Shown here: positions 18,981-27,458 of the stretch, one piece after another
Numbering within the stretch: the stretch's first letter is position 1
Layout: each line of letters opens with the position of its first letter
NCBI GenBank assembly: GCA_965602035.1
Contig: OZ271919.1
Coordinates: forward strand, 62,001-126,000
Direction: 5' to 3'
Length of the DNA: 64,000 nt
From: Natronospirillum sp965602035
Lineage (GTDB): Bacteria > Pseudomonadota > Gammaproteobacteria > Pseudomonadales > Natronospirillaceae
Notes under the pieces: generated by a model
Seen by the model: only the letters and a program-made list of their open reading frames with translations
What the model was told of the DNA's origin: nothing
Database searches by the model: none
Translations under genes and position numbers: made by a program

Positions 18981-20276
18981 ATGGCTACGATAAAAGACAT
19001 CAAGGCACGGGAAGTGCTCGATTCACGTGGTAACCCGACCGTGGAAGCGGACGTTATTCTGGACACCGGAACGATCGGATCCGCCTGTGCGCCCTCCGGA
19101 GCCAGCACTGGCTCACGGGAAGCACTCGAGCTGCGTGATGGTGACAAAAACCGTTACCTCGGCAAGGGCGTCACCCGGGCAGTGAGCAACATCAACGGCG
19201 CTATTCGTGACGCGCTGGCCGGCAAAGATGCCGGGGATCAACGCGCCATTGATCAGCTCATGCTCGACCTGGACGGCACAGACAACAAAGCCAGCCTGGG
19301 TGCCAACGCGATCCTGGCGGTGTCTCTGGCGACGGCCAAGGCGGCAGCAGCCGATCGCGGCATGGAGCTTTATCAGTATATTGCTGAAATCAACGGGACC
19401 CCGGGCCAGTTCAATATGCCGGTGCCCATGATGAATATCCTCAACGGCGGTGAGCACGCCGACAACAATGTGGATATCCAGGAGTTCATGGTCCAGCCGG
19501 TTGGCTTTGACAGCTTCCGCGAGGCGCTGCGCTGTGGCGCCGAGATCTTCCATGCCCTGAAAAAAGAACTCGGTGCTCGCAAGCTCGCTACGGCGGTTGG
19601 CGATGAAGGTGGTTTTGCGCCCAACCTTGAATCCAACGAGGCAGCGCTGAGCGTGATCGGCGAAGCGGTCGGCAAGGCAGGCTATTCGCTGGGCAAGCAG
19701 GTAACGCTGGCACTCGATTGCGCGGCGTCCGAGTTCTATAAGGATGGCAAGTATTCACTGTCCGGTGAAGGCAAGACCTATGATGCCAAAGGCTTTTCAG
19801 AATACCTGGCTGACCTGAGCCGCCGTTACCCGGTTGTATCCATTGAGGACGGTCTGGACGAGAGCGACTGGGATGGCTGGAAAGTCCTCACCGACCTCAT
19901 CGGCGATAAGGTTCAACTGGTGGGTGATGACCTGTTCGTAACCAATACCCGTATTTTCCGCGAAGGCATTGAGAAGGGCATCGGCAACTCGATTCTGATC
20001 AAGTTCAACCAGATCGGTTCTCTGTCTGAAACGCTGGATGCCATAAAAATGGCCAAGGATGCCGGCTATACGGCGGTTATTTCACACCGGTCCGGCGAGA
20101 CAGAAGACACCACCATTGCCGATCTGGCAGTCGGTACCGCAGCCGGCCAGATCAAGACAGGGTCCCTGTGCCGTTCTGACCGCGTCGCCAAGTATAACCG
20201 TCTGCTTCGTATCGAAGAGCAGCTCGGCAGCAAGGCGGTCTACAATGGCCTGAAGGAAATCAAGGGCCAGGGGTGA
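18981..20276 (+). CDS. eno: Enolase
   Basis: Interconverts 2-phosphoglycerate and phosphoenolpyruvate in glycolysis; in many gammaproteobacteria it is also part of the RNA degradosome. The 431 residues contain the Mg-binding acids in LALDCAASEF, SIEDGLDE and LVGDDLFVTN, and the signature LIKFNQIGSLSET with the catalytic Lys. SHRSGETEDTTIADLAV follows. The ATG has GGAG upstream (TACGGAGAAC). It is followed by a tandem REP array rather than an obvious T-tract terminator. Confidence 0.98.
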   Translation: MATIKDIKAREVLDSRGNPTVEADVILDTGTIGSACAPSGASTGSREALELRDGDKNRYLGKGVTRAVSNINGAIRDALAGKDAGDQRAIDQLMLDLDGTDNKASLGANAILAVSLATAKAAAADRGMELYQYIAEINGTPGQFNMPVPMMNILNGGEHADNNVDIQEFMVQPVGFDSFREALRCGAEIFHALKKELGARKLATAVGDEGGFAPNLESNEAALSVIGEAVGKAGYSLGKQVTLALDCAASEFYKDGKYSLSGEGKTYDAKGFSEYLADLSRRYPVVSIEDGLDESDWDGWKVLTDLIGDKVQLVGDDLFVTNTRIFREGIEKGIGNSILIKFNQIGSLSETLDAIKMAKDAGYTAVISHRSGETEDTTIADLAVGTAAGQIKTGSLCRSDRVAKYNRLLRIEEQLGSKAVYNGLKEIKGQG

Positions 20277-20316
20277 TCGGCCAGTCCGGGTTCCTGCCCC
20301 TTGTTGCAGGTGCATA

Positions 20317-20432
20317 CGAAGGCCGCGATTATCGCAGGGTTCCGCAGCTCCTACACGTAGAAGCGGACGAAGGCCGTGATTATCGCAGCGTTCCGCAGCT
20401 CCTGCACTTAGGAGCGGACGAAGGCCGCGATA
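20317..20432. repeat. Tandem 51-bp REP-like array
   Basis: The motif CGAAGGCC recurs at 20317, 20368 and 20419, exactly 51 bases apart. Each unit continues with GCGATTATCGCAG, TTCCGCAGCTCCT and a partly palindromic AGGAGCGGA. Two and a fraction copies are present, with a few substitutions between them. The same words occur in other gaps of this window. It sits between eno and the TVP38-type gene and may end or stabilise the eno message. Confidence 0.8.
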
Positions 20433-20463
20433 CGCCCTGATATTACCGGGAGGGGACGCCTGA

Positions 20464-21132
20464 TTGCACCCGTCTGATCATAAGCTTCTGGCTCGGGTCG
20501 CCGTACTGGCACTGCTTCTGGTGGGCCTTGTCGTATTTTGGCAGACGGGTTTGCTGGCGGAATGGCTGGGCTCGGTCAATCGGGATCAGGTGGCAGTCTG
20601 GGTGGAGCAGGCCGGCTGGTGGGGCCCGCTGTTGATCGTTGGCCTGATCACACTGGCGATCGTCGCCAGTCCCATCCCCAGCGCGCCCATCGGTCTGGCG
20701 GCCGGAGCCGCCTACGGCGTCGGCACCGGCACGTTGCTGATAACCCTCGGTGCGGAGCTGGGTGCCCTCATTGCGTTCGGTCTCGCACGCTGGCTGGGTT
20801 ACCGACCGATTAGGCGCTGGTTGGGGCCGCGAGTGGATCAGGGCCTGCTGGGCTCCCAGAACCATCTGATGGTTACCGTCTTCGTCAGCCGCCTGTTGCC
20901 GTTCGTTTCTTTCGACCTGATCAGCTACGCGGCCGGCCTGAGCGCATTGAGCTTCTGGCGGTTCGCCATTGCAACGCTGGCAGGGATTCTACCCGCAAGT
21001 GCCGTTATTGCCTGGTTCGGTGCAGAGGCAATGAGTGGGGACCCGGTGCGAGCCACGCTGGCAACCCTGGGCCTGGGTGCACTAACCGGCGGTACGGCGC
21101 TGCTGGCATGGTGGCGGATGCGCCGGGCCTAG
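20464..21132 (+). CDS. TVP38/TMEM64 (VTT domain, DedA superfamily) membrane protein
   Basis: Predicted inner-membrane protein of 222 residues; the TTG start has GGGAGGGG upstream. It shows an N-terminal membrane helix (about 9-28), a glycine-rich reentrant region around ASPIPSAPIGLAAGAAYG, then FVSRLLPFVSFDLISYAAGLS, the F-x-R-x-x-P-x-x-P/S-x-D motif of the VTT domain. Members of the wider DedA superfamily move lipid phosphates such as undecaprenyl phosphate; the role of TVP38-type bacterial proteins is less settled. It is flanked by the REP array and ftsB. Confidence 0.85.
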   Translation: MHPSDHKLLARVAVLALLLVGLVVFWQTGLLAEWLGSVNRDQVAVWVEQAGWWGPLLIVGLITLAIVASPIPSAPIGLAAGAAYGVGTGTLLITLGAELGALIAFGLARWLGYRPIRRWLGPRVDQGLLGSQNHLMVTVFVSRLLPFVSFDLISYAAGLSALSFWRFAIATLAGILPASAVIAWFGAEAMSGDPVRATLATLGLGALTGGTALLAWWRMRRA

Positions 21133-21194
21133 CACACCAGAATCTGCTACACTGCGCGCCGTCAGTGGGTGACTTGTAACGGGCAGCCGGACGC

Positions 21195-21485
21195 ATGAAG
21201 AAAGCACTTATCCTGGTATTGATACTGGCTCTCGGGTACCTGCAATACCGTTTGTGGGTTGGTCATAACAGCCTGTCCGAAGTGCGCGAGCTGGAAGCAC
21301 GACTGGACCGGCTGCAGGCAGAAGTGGAAGCGCAGCGCCAGGCGAATGAGCAATTGCAGGCAGAAGTGGAAGCTCTGCGCAACCCGGAGGAGTCAGGCGC
21401 CATGGAAGAGCAGATTCGTGAGCGTCTGGGGCGGGTTCGCGACAATGAGACCCTCTACCTGTTTGTGGACCCGGAAGACGAATGA
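21195..21485 (+). CDS. ftsB: Cell division protein FtsB
   Basis: Bitopic divisome protein linking FtsL and FtsQ and controlling FtsWI activation. The 96 residues have a short cytoplasmic start, one membrane helix (about 4-20) and a periplasmic leucine/Glu-rich coiled coil (about 30-72, EVRELEARLDRLQAEVEA). They end in the conserved IRERLGRVRDNETLYLF. The stop overlaps ispD by 4 bases (ATGA), the conserved ftsB-ispD pairing. Confidence 0.94.
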   Translation: MKKALILVLILALGYLQYRLWVGHNSLSEVRELEARLDRLQAEVEAQRQANEQLQAEVEALRNPEESGAMEEQIRERLGRVRDNETLYLFVDPEDE

Positions 21486-22198
21486 AAACCGCATCATCGG
21501 GGCAGCCCCGATTCTGGACTCTGATACCTGCCGCCGGCGTCGGTCAGCGGTTCGGCGCGGAACGCCCCAAGCAATATGAGCCACTGTCGGGTAAGCCATT
21601 GCTCCTGCATACGCTTGAGCGCGTGTCCCGGTGGCCCGAACAGGCTGGAATCATGGTCGTCGTAGGCCCCGGTGATTCATTCTGGCCGGAAATCCGGCAG
21701 ACATTGCCGGCTCCGGTTCTGGAAACAACCGGTGGCGCTGACCGGGTGGATTCGGTGATCGCCGGTCTCGAGGCTCTCACTGCCGCCGGTGCGTCACCGG
21801 ATGACTGGGTACTGGTGCATGATGCGGCGCGCCCGGGCGTTCGAACATCGGACGTCGCCCGCCTGATGGCCAAATGTCGCCGTGCCAGGGACGGCGGCCT
21901 GTTGGCGGTTGCCGCGCGCGACACACTCCATGCCAGTGCAGACGGCAACGCGGTGGCGGGAACCATTGACCGGCGGACGGTCTGGCAGGCGCAGACCCCC
22001 CAGTGCTTTCCGCTCGATTCGTTGCTGACTACGCTGCTGGCCGCGCGGCACGAAGGCAATACCGTTACGGATGAGGCCGGTGCCATGGCGGCTGCCGGTT
22101 TCCGGGTGCAGCTCGTTGAGGGGCACTGGAGCAATGTCAAACTGACGGTGCCGGAGGACCGGTCGCTGATGGAATGGGTGTTGACACACGATGACTGA
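21482..22198 (+). CDS. ispD: 2-C-methyl-D-erythritol 4-phosphate cytidylyltransferase
   Basis: Third MEP step: MEP plus CTP gives CDP-methylerythritol. The 238 residues hold the nucleotide-binding PAAGVGQRFGAERPKQY, VLVHDAARPGVR and the late conserved TDEAGAMAAAG. It overlaps ftsB upstream and ispF downstream (8 bases). Confidence 0.95.
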   Translation: MKTASSGQPRFWTLIPAAGVGQRFGAERPKQYEPLSGKPLLLHTLERVSRWPEQAGIMVVVGPGDSFWPEIRQTLPAPVLETTGGADRVDSVIAGLEALTAAGASPDDWVLVHDAARPGVRTSDVARLMAKCRRARDGGLLAVAARDTLHASADGNAVAGTIDRRTVWQAQTPQCFPLDSLLTTLLAARHEGNTVTDEAGAMAAAGFRVQLVEGHWSNVKLTVPEDRSLMEWVLTHDD

Positions 22199-22685
22199 CT
22201 GGCGCGTAGGGCATGGTTTCGATATACACCGGTTCAACACGGGTGCGCCCGGAGATTTCCGTCAGATGCTCTGCGGCATAGCAGTGCCGGTTGAGCAACC
22301 CCTGGTCGCTCATTCGGATGGCGATGTGGTGCTGCATGCGGTTACCGATGCAGTGTTAGGCGCGGCAGGGCAGGGCGACCTGGGCGATCACTTTCCGGAC
22401 TCGGATCCGCAGTGGGCAGGCGCGCCGGGCGATCGCCTGTTGCAACATGCGCTTGAACTGGCCGCGGGAGTCGGTTACCGGGTGGCCAATATTGACCTGA
22501 CCATAGTGGCCGAGGTGCCGCGTCTGAGCCCCTGGAAACCGGCCATGCGGCAGCGCCTGGCGGAACTGACGGCATTGCGACCCGAGGATGTGAACATCAA
22601 GGCCACGACCATGGAACGGCTTGGGCCGATTGGTCAGAAAGAGGGCATGGCGACACACGCTGTCGTGCTGTTGAGGTCATTGTGA
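22191..22685 (+). CDS. ispF: 2-C-methyl-D-erythritol 2,4-cyclodiphosphate synthase
   Basis: Fifth MEP step, cyclising CDP-ME 2-phosphate with release of CMP. The 164 residues start with VGHGFDIHRF, whose Asp and His bind the zinc, and include HSDGDVVLHAVTDAVLG and late KATTMERLGPIGQKEGMATHAV. It overlaps both ispD and truD, so the ftsB-ispD-ispF-truD block is translated as a coupled unit. Confidence 0.96.
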   Translation: MTDWRVGHGFDIHRFNTGAPGDFRQMLCGIAVPVEQPLVAHSDGDVVLHAVTDAVLGAAGQGDLGDHFPDSDPQWAGAPGDRLLQHALELAAGVGYRVANIDLTIVAEVPRLSPWKPAMRQRLAELTALRPEDVNIKATTMERLGPIGQKEGMATHAVVLLRSL

Positions 22686-23761
22686 CCACAACACACTGGT
22701 CAGACTTTCTGCCGATGGGCGGCACACCGACCGGGCTGCTGAGAGATTTCCCGCCGGTCTGGCACGCGCGACTGAAAGCGGAACCAGAGGATTTCCAGGT
22801 CACTGAAGACCTGGCCCTGCCGGAGCTCGAGCAGCAGGTACCTGATGGGCAGCGGGAGCACCTGTGGCTGTGGGTTGAAAAGCGTGGCGCCAACACCGCC
22901 TGGGTGGCGGGCCAACTGGCGGGTCATTTCGGTCGGCGCCGGCGCGATGTCGGGTTCAGCGGGCAGAAAGACCGCCATGCGCTGACCCGGCAATGGTTCA
23001 GTGTCTGGTTGCCGGGCCTTCATCGCTCCCTGAACGGCGATTATCCGGAGCCACCGTCACATGCCGAGTATCGTGTGCTCAAGTCTGCCTGGCAGCGTCG
23101 CAAGCTGCAGCGCGGCACTCATCGCCACAATCATTTTCAGATTCGGCTGCGTGACGTGTCCGGTGAGCATGCGGCCATAGAGGCCCGCCTGGAATCGATC
23201 CGGCGTCAGGGGGTGCCGAATTTCTTCGGCCCGCAGCGGTTCGGCAGCGGCGACACACGACCCTGGCAGATGCCTTCGGACGCCTTCGAATGGTCACGGG
23301 AATCGGCAGAACGCGGTTGGCAGCTTTCTGCACTGCGCAGCGCATTGTTCAATCGGGCACTGGCGATGAAAACAGACGCAGGCAACTGGCGCTCTGTCGT
23401 TGCCGGAGACTGGCTGCAGTGGCGTGGCACGCGGGCCGGGTTTCCTGCCCCCGTTGACCTGGATGACCGCCTGCGGGGTCTGCTGTGTTCCGGCGAGCTG
23501 AACCCGACGACCTGGTTGCCGGGTACCGGCGAACAACCGGAATGTCGGGCGACGGACTGGGAAAATTATGCCCTGGCACCGCACTCTGATTGGGTGTATC
23601 GGCTGCAGCAACGTCGGGTCCGGGGGGACAGGCGCAGTAATCAACTGTTCGTCAGGGCAATAGAGTGGCAGAATCAGGGCAGAGACTGGTGGCTCAGTTT
23701 TGCACTTCCGGCGGGTACTTTTGCAACCGCTGTGCTGGCAACGCTTGGGCCATGGGAATAA
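22682..23761 (+). CDS. truD: tRNA pseudouridine(13) synthase
   Basis: Makes pseudouridine 13 in tRNA-Glu. The 359 residues have the TruD signature GFSGQKDRHALTRQWFSV with the catalytic Asp, and the later VPNFFGPQRFG. The GTG start overlaps the ispF stop by 4 bases. In many relatives surE comes next; here pcm follows directly. Confidence 0.95.
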   Translation: MTTTHWSDFLPMGGTPTGLLRDFPPVWHARLKAEPEDFQVTEDLALPELEQQVPDGQREHLWLWVEKRGANTAWVAGQLAGHFGRRRRDVGFSGQKDRHALTRQWFSVWLPGLHRSLNGDYPEPPSHAEYRVLKSAWQRRKLQRGTHRHNHFQIRLRDVSGEHAAIEARLESIRRQGVPNFFGPQRFGSGDTRPWQMPSDAFEWSRESAERGWQLSALRSALFNRALAMKTDAGNWRSVVAGDWLQWRGTRAGFPAPVDLDDRLRGLLCSGELNPTTWLPGTGEQPECRATDWENYALAPHSDWVYRLQQRRVRGDRRSNQLFVRAIEWQNQGRDWWLSFALPAGTFATAVLATLGPWE

Positions 23762-23785
23762 TTCAGACGGTCGGAATTCGAGGTT

Positions 23786-24517
23786 ATGAGCAGTCGCTAC
23801 AATGACCAGCAGTTGCGCGGCATCGGTATGACATCAGAGCGTACCCGCCGACGCATGATCGAGCGCCTGCGCGAGCGTGGCATTGATGATGAGGAAGTAC
23901 TGGCCGTCATGGGTCGGGTACCACGGCATCTGTTCGTTGATGAAGCGCTGGCTCATCGGGTCTACGATGATGGCCCGGTGCCGATCGGACTGGGTCAGAC
24001 CCTGTCCAGCAGCCTGATTGTCGCTACCATGACGTCTCTGTTGCGTATGCATGCGCCTCCCGGGGGGCTGCAGAAAGTGCTGGAAATCGGCACGGGGTCC
24101 GGCTACCAGACCACCGTGCTCGCACCACTGGTGGAAAATCTCTTTACGGTTGAACGGCTCGAACCGCTGCAGGAGAAGGCGCGTCGGCGGTGTCGTGAGC
24201 TCGGTCTGACCGGGATTCGTTTTCACCTGTCTGACGGACACTGGGGCTGGCCCGATCATGCGCCCTACGATGGCATTCTCTGTGCTGCCGCTCCGGAAAC
24301 GGTACCCGAAGCACTCTATACACAGTTAAATCCGGAGGGGGGCGTCCTGCTGATCCCCGTTGGCCCTGAGAACGATCAACACCTTTATTGTATTACCCGC
24401 AACGGTGATGAATGGGATACGCAGATTCTGGATGCAGTGCGTTTTGTGCCGCTGGTCAATGAGGGTAGGGGCAATAGCGCCAGCCATTCGTCATCAACAG
24501 AGACGCTGAACCGATGA
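23786..24517 (+). CDS. pcm: Protein-L-isoaspartate O-methyltransferase
   Basis: Repairs isoaspartyl residues in aged proteins by SAM-dependent methylation. The 243 residues carry the family TLSSSLIVATMTSLL segment and the SAM motif VLEIGTGSGYQTTVLA, then YDGILCAAAPETVP. The ATG has GAGGT upstream. It is slightly longer than most members because of a C-terminal Ser/Asn-rich tail. Placement upstream of nlpD and rpoS is conserved and fits a stationary-phase role. Confidence 0.94.
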   Translation: MSSRYNDQQLRGIGMTSERTRRRMIERLRERGIDDEEVLAVMGRVPRHLFVDEALAHRVYDDGPVPIGLGQTLSSSLIVATMTSLLRMHAPPGGLQKVLEIGTGSGYQTTVLAPLVENLFTVERLEPLQEKARRRCRELGLTGIRFHLSDGHWGWPDHAPYDGILCAAAPETVPEALYTQLNPEGGVLLIPVGPENDQHLYCITRNGDEWDTQILDAVRFVPLVNEGRGNSASHSSSTETLNR

Positions 24518-25431
24518 CGAGCCCATCGCAGTTGTCTGAGCACCGGGAGGCAGAGAAAACTCCCAATCTGATCGGTTGGCTGTGGCGCGGTATTCTGATG
24601 GGGATGGCGGACATGGTGCCCGGGGTTTCCGGTGGCACCATGGCACTGGTTACGGGCATTTACGATCGGTTGATTCAGGCCCTGGCTGCGTTTGGCTGGC
24701 CACTGATCCGTCGCCTGTTGCAGCGGCAGTGGCTGGGGGCCTGGAGATATATCGACGGAGCCTTCCTGCTGACGCTCGGTGCCGGTATCGCTCTGGCTTT
24801 GCTTGCCATGAGTCATATCGTCCACTGGGTACTCTCGGCTGCGCCATATGCCCTCTGGGGCGTGTTTCTGGGCCTGCTCACCGGCGCCGTGATCGATCTG
24901 CGTTCACAGGTCAACTGGAACCGATCCGCAGTGGTTGCGGGCCTCGCGGGTATCGCCCTGGCACTCCTTACGCTGGCGGGCACCGCCGTTCAGTTGCCTC
25001 AGGTTCCGCTTGCCTATTTTATCGGTGGCGCTATCGCCATTACCGCGATGCTACTCCCGGGTATTTCCGGAAGTCTGCTTCTCCTCATGATGGGCCTTTA
25101 TGTGCCGGTGCTGGATGCCATCCGCCAGTTGGAATGGTGGATACTGGGCAGTGTGGCCGGGGGCTGTATCCTGGGCGTACTGGTTTTTTCCCGGTTGATT
25201 CGCTGGTTGCTCGCCGGCTGGCATAACGTCACTATGGCCGCATTGCTTGGGGTAATCATTGGCGCTCTCCCCAGGCTCTGGCCCTGGCAGAATCCGGAGG
25301 CTATCGCCTCGGGAGTGTGGTTGCCGACTTGGCCGGCTGAGCCTGTTGCGCTGGTGGGCGGTCTTGTTTCGGTTTTGGCGGGAGGAGCTGTTTATGTCGG
25401 CGTTACCCGTTGGTCGCGCGCGCATGCATAG
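24514..25431 (+). CDS. DUF368 (PopT-type) membrane protein
   Basis: Polytopic inner-membrane protein of 305 residues. The DUF368 signature GILMGMADMVPGVSGGTMALVTGIY lies at about 28-52 and is echoed in the second half by GGAIAITAMLLPGISGSLLLL, the inverted repeat typical of the family. DUF368 proteins (PopT) are reported to recycle undecaprenyl phosphate across the inner membrane for peptidoglycan synthesis; assignment here is by family only. It overlaps pcm by 4 bases (ATGA), and its end overlaps the start of nlpD by 38 bases. Confidence 0.88.
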   Translation: MTSPSQLSEHREAEKTPNLIGWLWRGILMGMADMVPGVSGGTMALVTGIYDRLIQALAAFGWPLIRRLLQRQWLGAWRYIDGAFLLTLGAGIALALLAMSHIVHWVLSAAPYALWGVFLGLLTGAVIDLRSQVNWNRSAVVAGLAGIALALLTLAGTAVQLPQVPLAYFIGGAIAITAMLLPGISGSLLLLMMGLYVPVLDAIRQLEWWILGSVAGGCILGVLVFSRLIRWLLAGWHNVTMAALLGVIIGALPRLWPWQNPEAIASGVWLPTWPAEPVALVGGLVSVLAGGAVYVGVTRWSRAHA

Positions 25432-26314
25432 CGGCAACTGGTTGCGTGGCGCCTGTCTGGTCGGCGTAATGCTGATCACAGGATGTGTCAACAACCCGAA
25501 TTTCATAGCGCTGGAAGATCTTCCGGTGCGCGAACCGGCGCGGAGCGACGCTGACCGGTCCGATCGGGACAGCGGCCGTCAGAGCGACGCTGAGCGTTCA
25601 CAGCCACAGCGCCCTGCCACCGAGCCTGACCGGGCGCCACCTGCCAGTGATCCTGAAAATCTTCCGGATATCTATACCGTAGAGAGAGGCGATACGCTCT
25701 ATTCCATTGCTTTCCGTTACTCGCGTGATTTTCGGGAGCTTGCACGGGCCAACGGGATAGATCCGCCCTACCTGATTGTACCCGGGCAGCAAATCGATAC
25801 CCGTGCGACTGTAGCCGATAACTCTACGACGGCCGCCGGCCAGACGCCGCCCGCGCGGCAAGAGACCAGCCCCGGTGCGACGCCCTCTGCTTCCGCGCCG
25901 ACCGCGGCGACATCGGGCAGCGGTCGGCAAGAGGAATCTGCCCCGGCGCCCGGCGCATGGATATGGCCGGTACGCGGCGATATTCTGCGGTCGTTCTCGC
26001 AAGGCCCTTCCGGCTCCAAGGGAATCGATATCGGAGCCAGTGCCGGAACAGCCATTCAGGCTTCGGCCGACGGTACGGTGGTTTACGCCGGCGATGGGTT
26101 GCGCGGCTACGGCAACCTCATCATACTGGAACATTCGGGACGAATGCTCAGTGCCTATGCGTTTACCGACCAGATCGCCGTGTCAGAGCAGGACAGGGTG
26201 AATCAGGGCGATGTTATTGCCCGCGTCGGTACCCGTGGTGAGACCGCACTGCTGCATTTCGAGATTCGGTCGGAAGGCAAACCGGTGAATCCTTTGAGCT
26301 ATCTGCCTGACTGA
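25394..26314 (+). CDS. nlpD: Lipoprotein NlpD (LysM plus degenerate M23)
   Basis: Outer-membrane lipoprotein that activates amidases for daughter-cell separation. ATG 25394 is chosen for GGAGGAG 6 bases upstream and because it gives a lipoprotein signal ending in the lipobox LITGC. The 306 residues have a disordered Ser/Asp/Arg linker, a LysM domain (YTVERGDTLYSIAFRYSRD), a Thr/Ala-rich linker and a C-terminal M23-like domain. The M23 metal sites are degenerate (GIDIG without the first His, LLHFEIR without the first His of HxH), as in known non-enzymatic activators. Confidence 0.94.
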   Translation: MSALPVGRARMHSGNWLRGACLVGVMLITGCVNNPNFIALEDLPVREPARSDADRSDRDSGRQSDAERSQPQRPATEPDRAPPASDPENLPDIYTVERGDTLYSIAFRYSRDFRELARANGIDPPYLIVPGQQIDTRATVADNSTTAAGQTPPARQETSPGATPSASAPTAATSGSGRQEESAPAPGAWIWPVRGDILRSFSQGPSGSKGIDIGASAGTAIQASADGTVVYAGDGLRGYGNLIILEHSGRMLSAYAFTDQIAVSEQDRVNQGDVIARVGTRGETALLHFEIRSEGKPVNPLSYLPD

Positions 26315-26342
26315 CTTCGGATCTGTATCAGAAGCGACACCA

Positions 26343-26357
26343 TTGTCAGTTTGACAA
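26343..26357 (+). promoter_or_regulatory. 6-bp inverted repeat in the nlpD-rpoS gap
   Basis: TTGTCA-GTT-TGACAA, ending 33 bases before the rpoS ATG. No T-tract follows, so it is more likely an operator or an mRNA structure than a terminator. In E. coli the main rpoS promoter lies inside nlpD and the leader is folded for sRNA control; whether that holds here cannot be told from the sequence. Confidence 0.3.
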
Positions 26358-26390
26358 CGGACCCCATAATAAGAACAAGGAGTCAGGTCT

Positions 26391-27395
26391 ATGGCGCGAG
26401 ACAGACAGAGCGACACGGGATCGATTGATCCGGAAAACGACCAGCAGGAATCGGAAATTCAGAGCGCGTCACCGGAAGAGCCCGAAGAATTGATCGACGA
26501 GGAGCTGGAAGGCCTCGACCCGGTGCATGCTGATACCGTCCAGGTGAGTTACCAGAAAACGCTGGATGCCACCCAGATGTACCTGAATGAAATCGGGTTT
26601 TCTCCTCTGCTGACCGCCGATGAAGAAAAGCATTATGCGCGCCTGGCGCAAAGCGGTGATGATGCCGGGCGCAAGCGCATGATCGAGAGCAACCTCCGTC
26701 TGGTGGTCAAGATTGCCAGGCGCTACCTGAACCGTGGCCTGCCGTTGCTGGACCTGATCGAAGAGGGCAACCTGGGGCTGATACGGGCCGTCGAGAAATT
26801 TGACCCTGATCGCGGTTTCCGGTTTTCCACCTATGCTACCTGGTGGATTCGCCAGACCATCGAGCGGGCTATCATGAACAACACCCGCACGATTCGCCTG
26901 CCGATTCATGTGGTCAAGGAGCTCAATGTGTATCTCCGGGCCGCGCGGGAACTGACCCAGCGACTCGACCATGAGCCGACGGCGGAGGAAATTGCGCAGC
27001 AGCTCGACAAGCCCGTCGAAGACGTCAAAAAGATGCTCGGGCTCAATGAGCGGGTTGGTTCGATCGATACACCCATGTCGGTGAACTCCGAGAAATCGCT
27101 CGTTGAAACCATTGCCGATGAGAATGACCGGGCGGATCCGGAAGGGCGGCTGCAGAGCGATGATCTGAAGGCCAGTATCAATCTCTGGCTGGAAGAGCTT
27201 AACGACAAGCAGCGTGAAGTGGTGGTACGCCGTTTCGGGCTGCGGGGGTATGAAGCCAGTACTCTGGAAGAAGTCGGAGAGGAGATCGGTCTGACCCGGG
27301 AGCGGGTGCGACAGATACAGGTTGAAGCCCTGCGCCGCCTGCGCCAGATCATGGAGCAGCAGGGCCTTTCTGCCAATTCACTTTTCAGCGAATAG
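26391..27395 (+). CDS. rpoS: Stationary-phase sigma factor RpoS
   Basis: Sigma-38 for general stress and stationary phase. The 334 residues have an acidic N-terminus and region 1.2 DATQMYLNEIGFSPLLTADEE. Region 2 follows (NLRLVVKIARRYLNRGLPLLD with the RFSTYATWWIRQ helix), then region 3, and region 4 ending EEIGLTRERVRQIQVEALRRL. AAGGAG lies before the ATG. The conserved nlpD-rpoS order separates it from RpoD; the length also fits RpoS rather than RpoH. Confidence 0.97.
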   Translation: MARDRQSDTGSIDPENDQQESEIQSASPEEPEELIDEELEGLDPVHADTVQVSYQKTLDATQMYLNEIGFSPLLTADEEKHYARLAQSGDDAGRKRMIESNLRLVVKIARRYLNRGLPLLDLIEEGNLGLIRAVEKFDPDRGFRFSTYATWWIRQTIERAIMNNTRTIRLPIHVVKELNVYLRAARELTQRLDHEPTAEEIAQQLDKPVEDVKKMLGLNERVGSIDTPMSVNSEKSLVETIADENDRADPEGRLQSDDLKASINLWLEELNDKQREVVVRRFGLRGYEASTLEEVGEEIGLTRERVRQIQVEALRRLRQIMEQQGLSANSLFSE

Positions 27396-27405
27396 CGTTC
27401 ACCTT

Positions 27406-27458
27406 TAGGAGCAACGGAACCTCGCGACTATCGCATCGCGGCCTGGCGGCAGCTCCTA
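27406..27458. repeat. REP-like palindrome between rpoS and fdxA
   Basis: Begins TAGGAGC and ends GCTCCTA, with CTCGCGACTATCGCATCGCGG inside in two partly pairing halves, so it can fold into one long hairpin. It lies between the convergent ends of rpoS and fdxA and may serve both as terminator. On the minus strand its outer TAG is the stop codon of fdxA. Confidence 0.75.

Noticed and set aside
20317..20432. Tandem repeats considered as a CRISPR array
   Set aside because: Units are contiguous 51-base near-copies without unique spacers, and the same words occur singly elsewhere; no cas genes.
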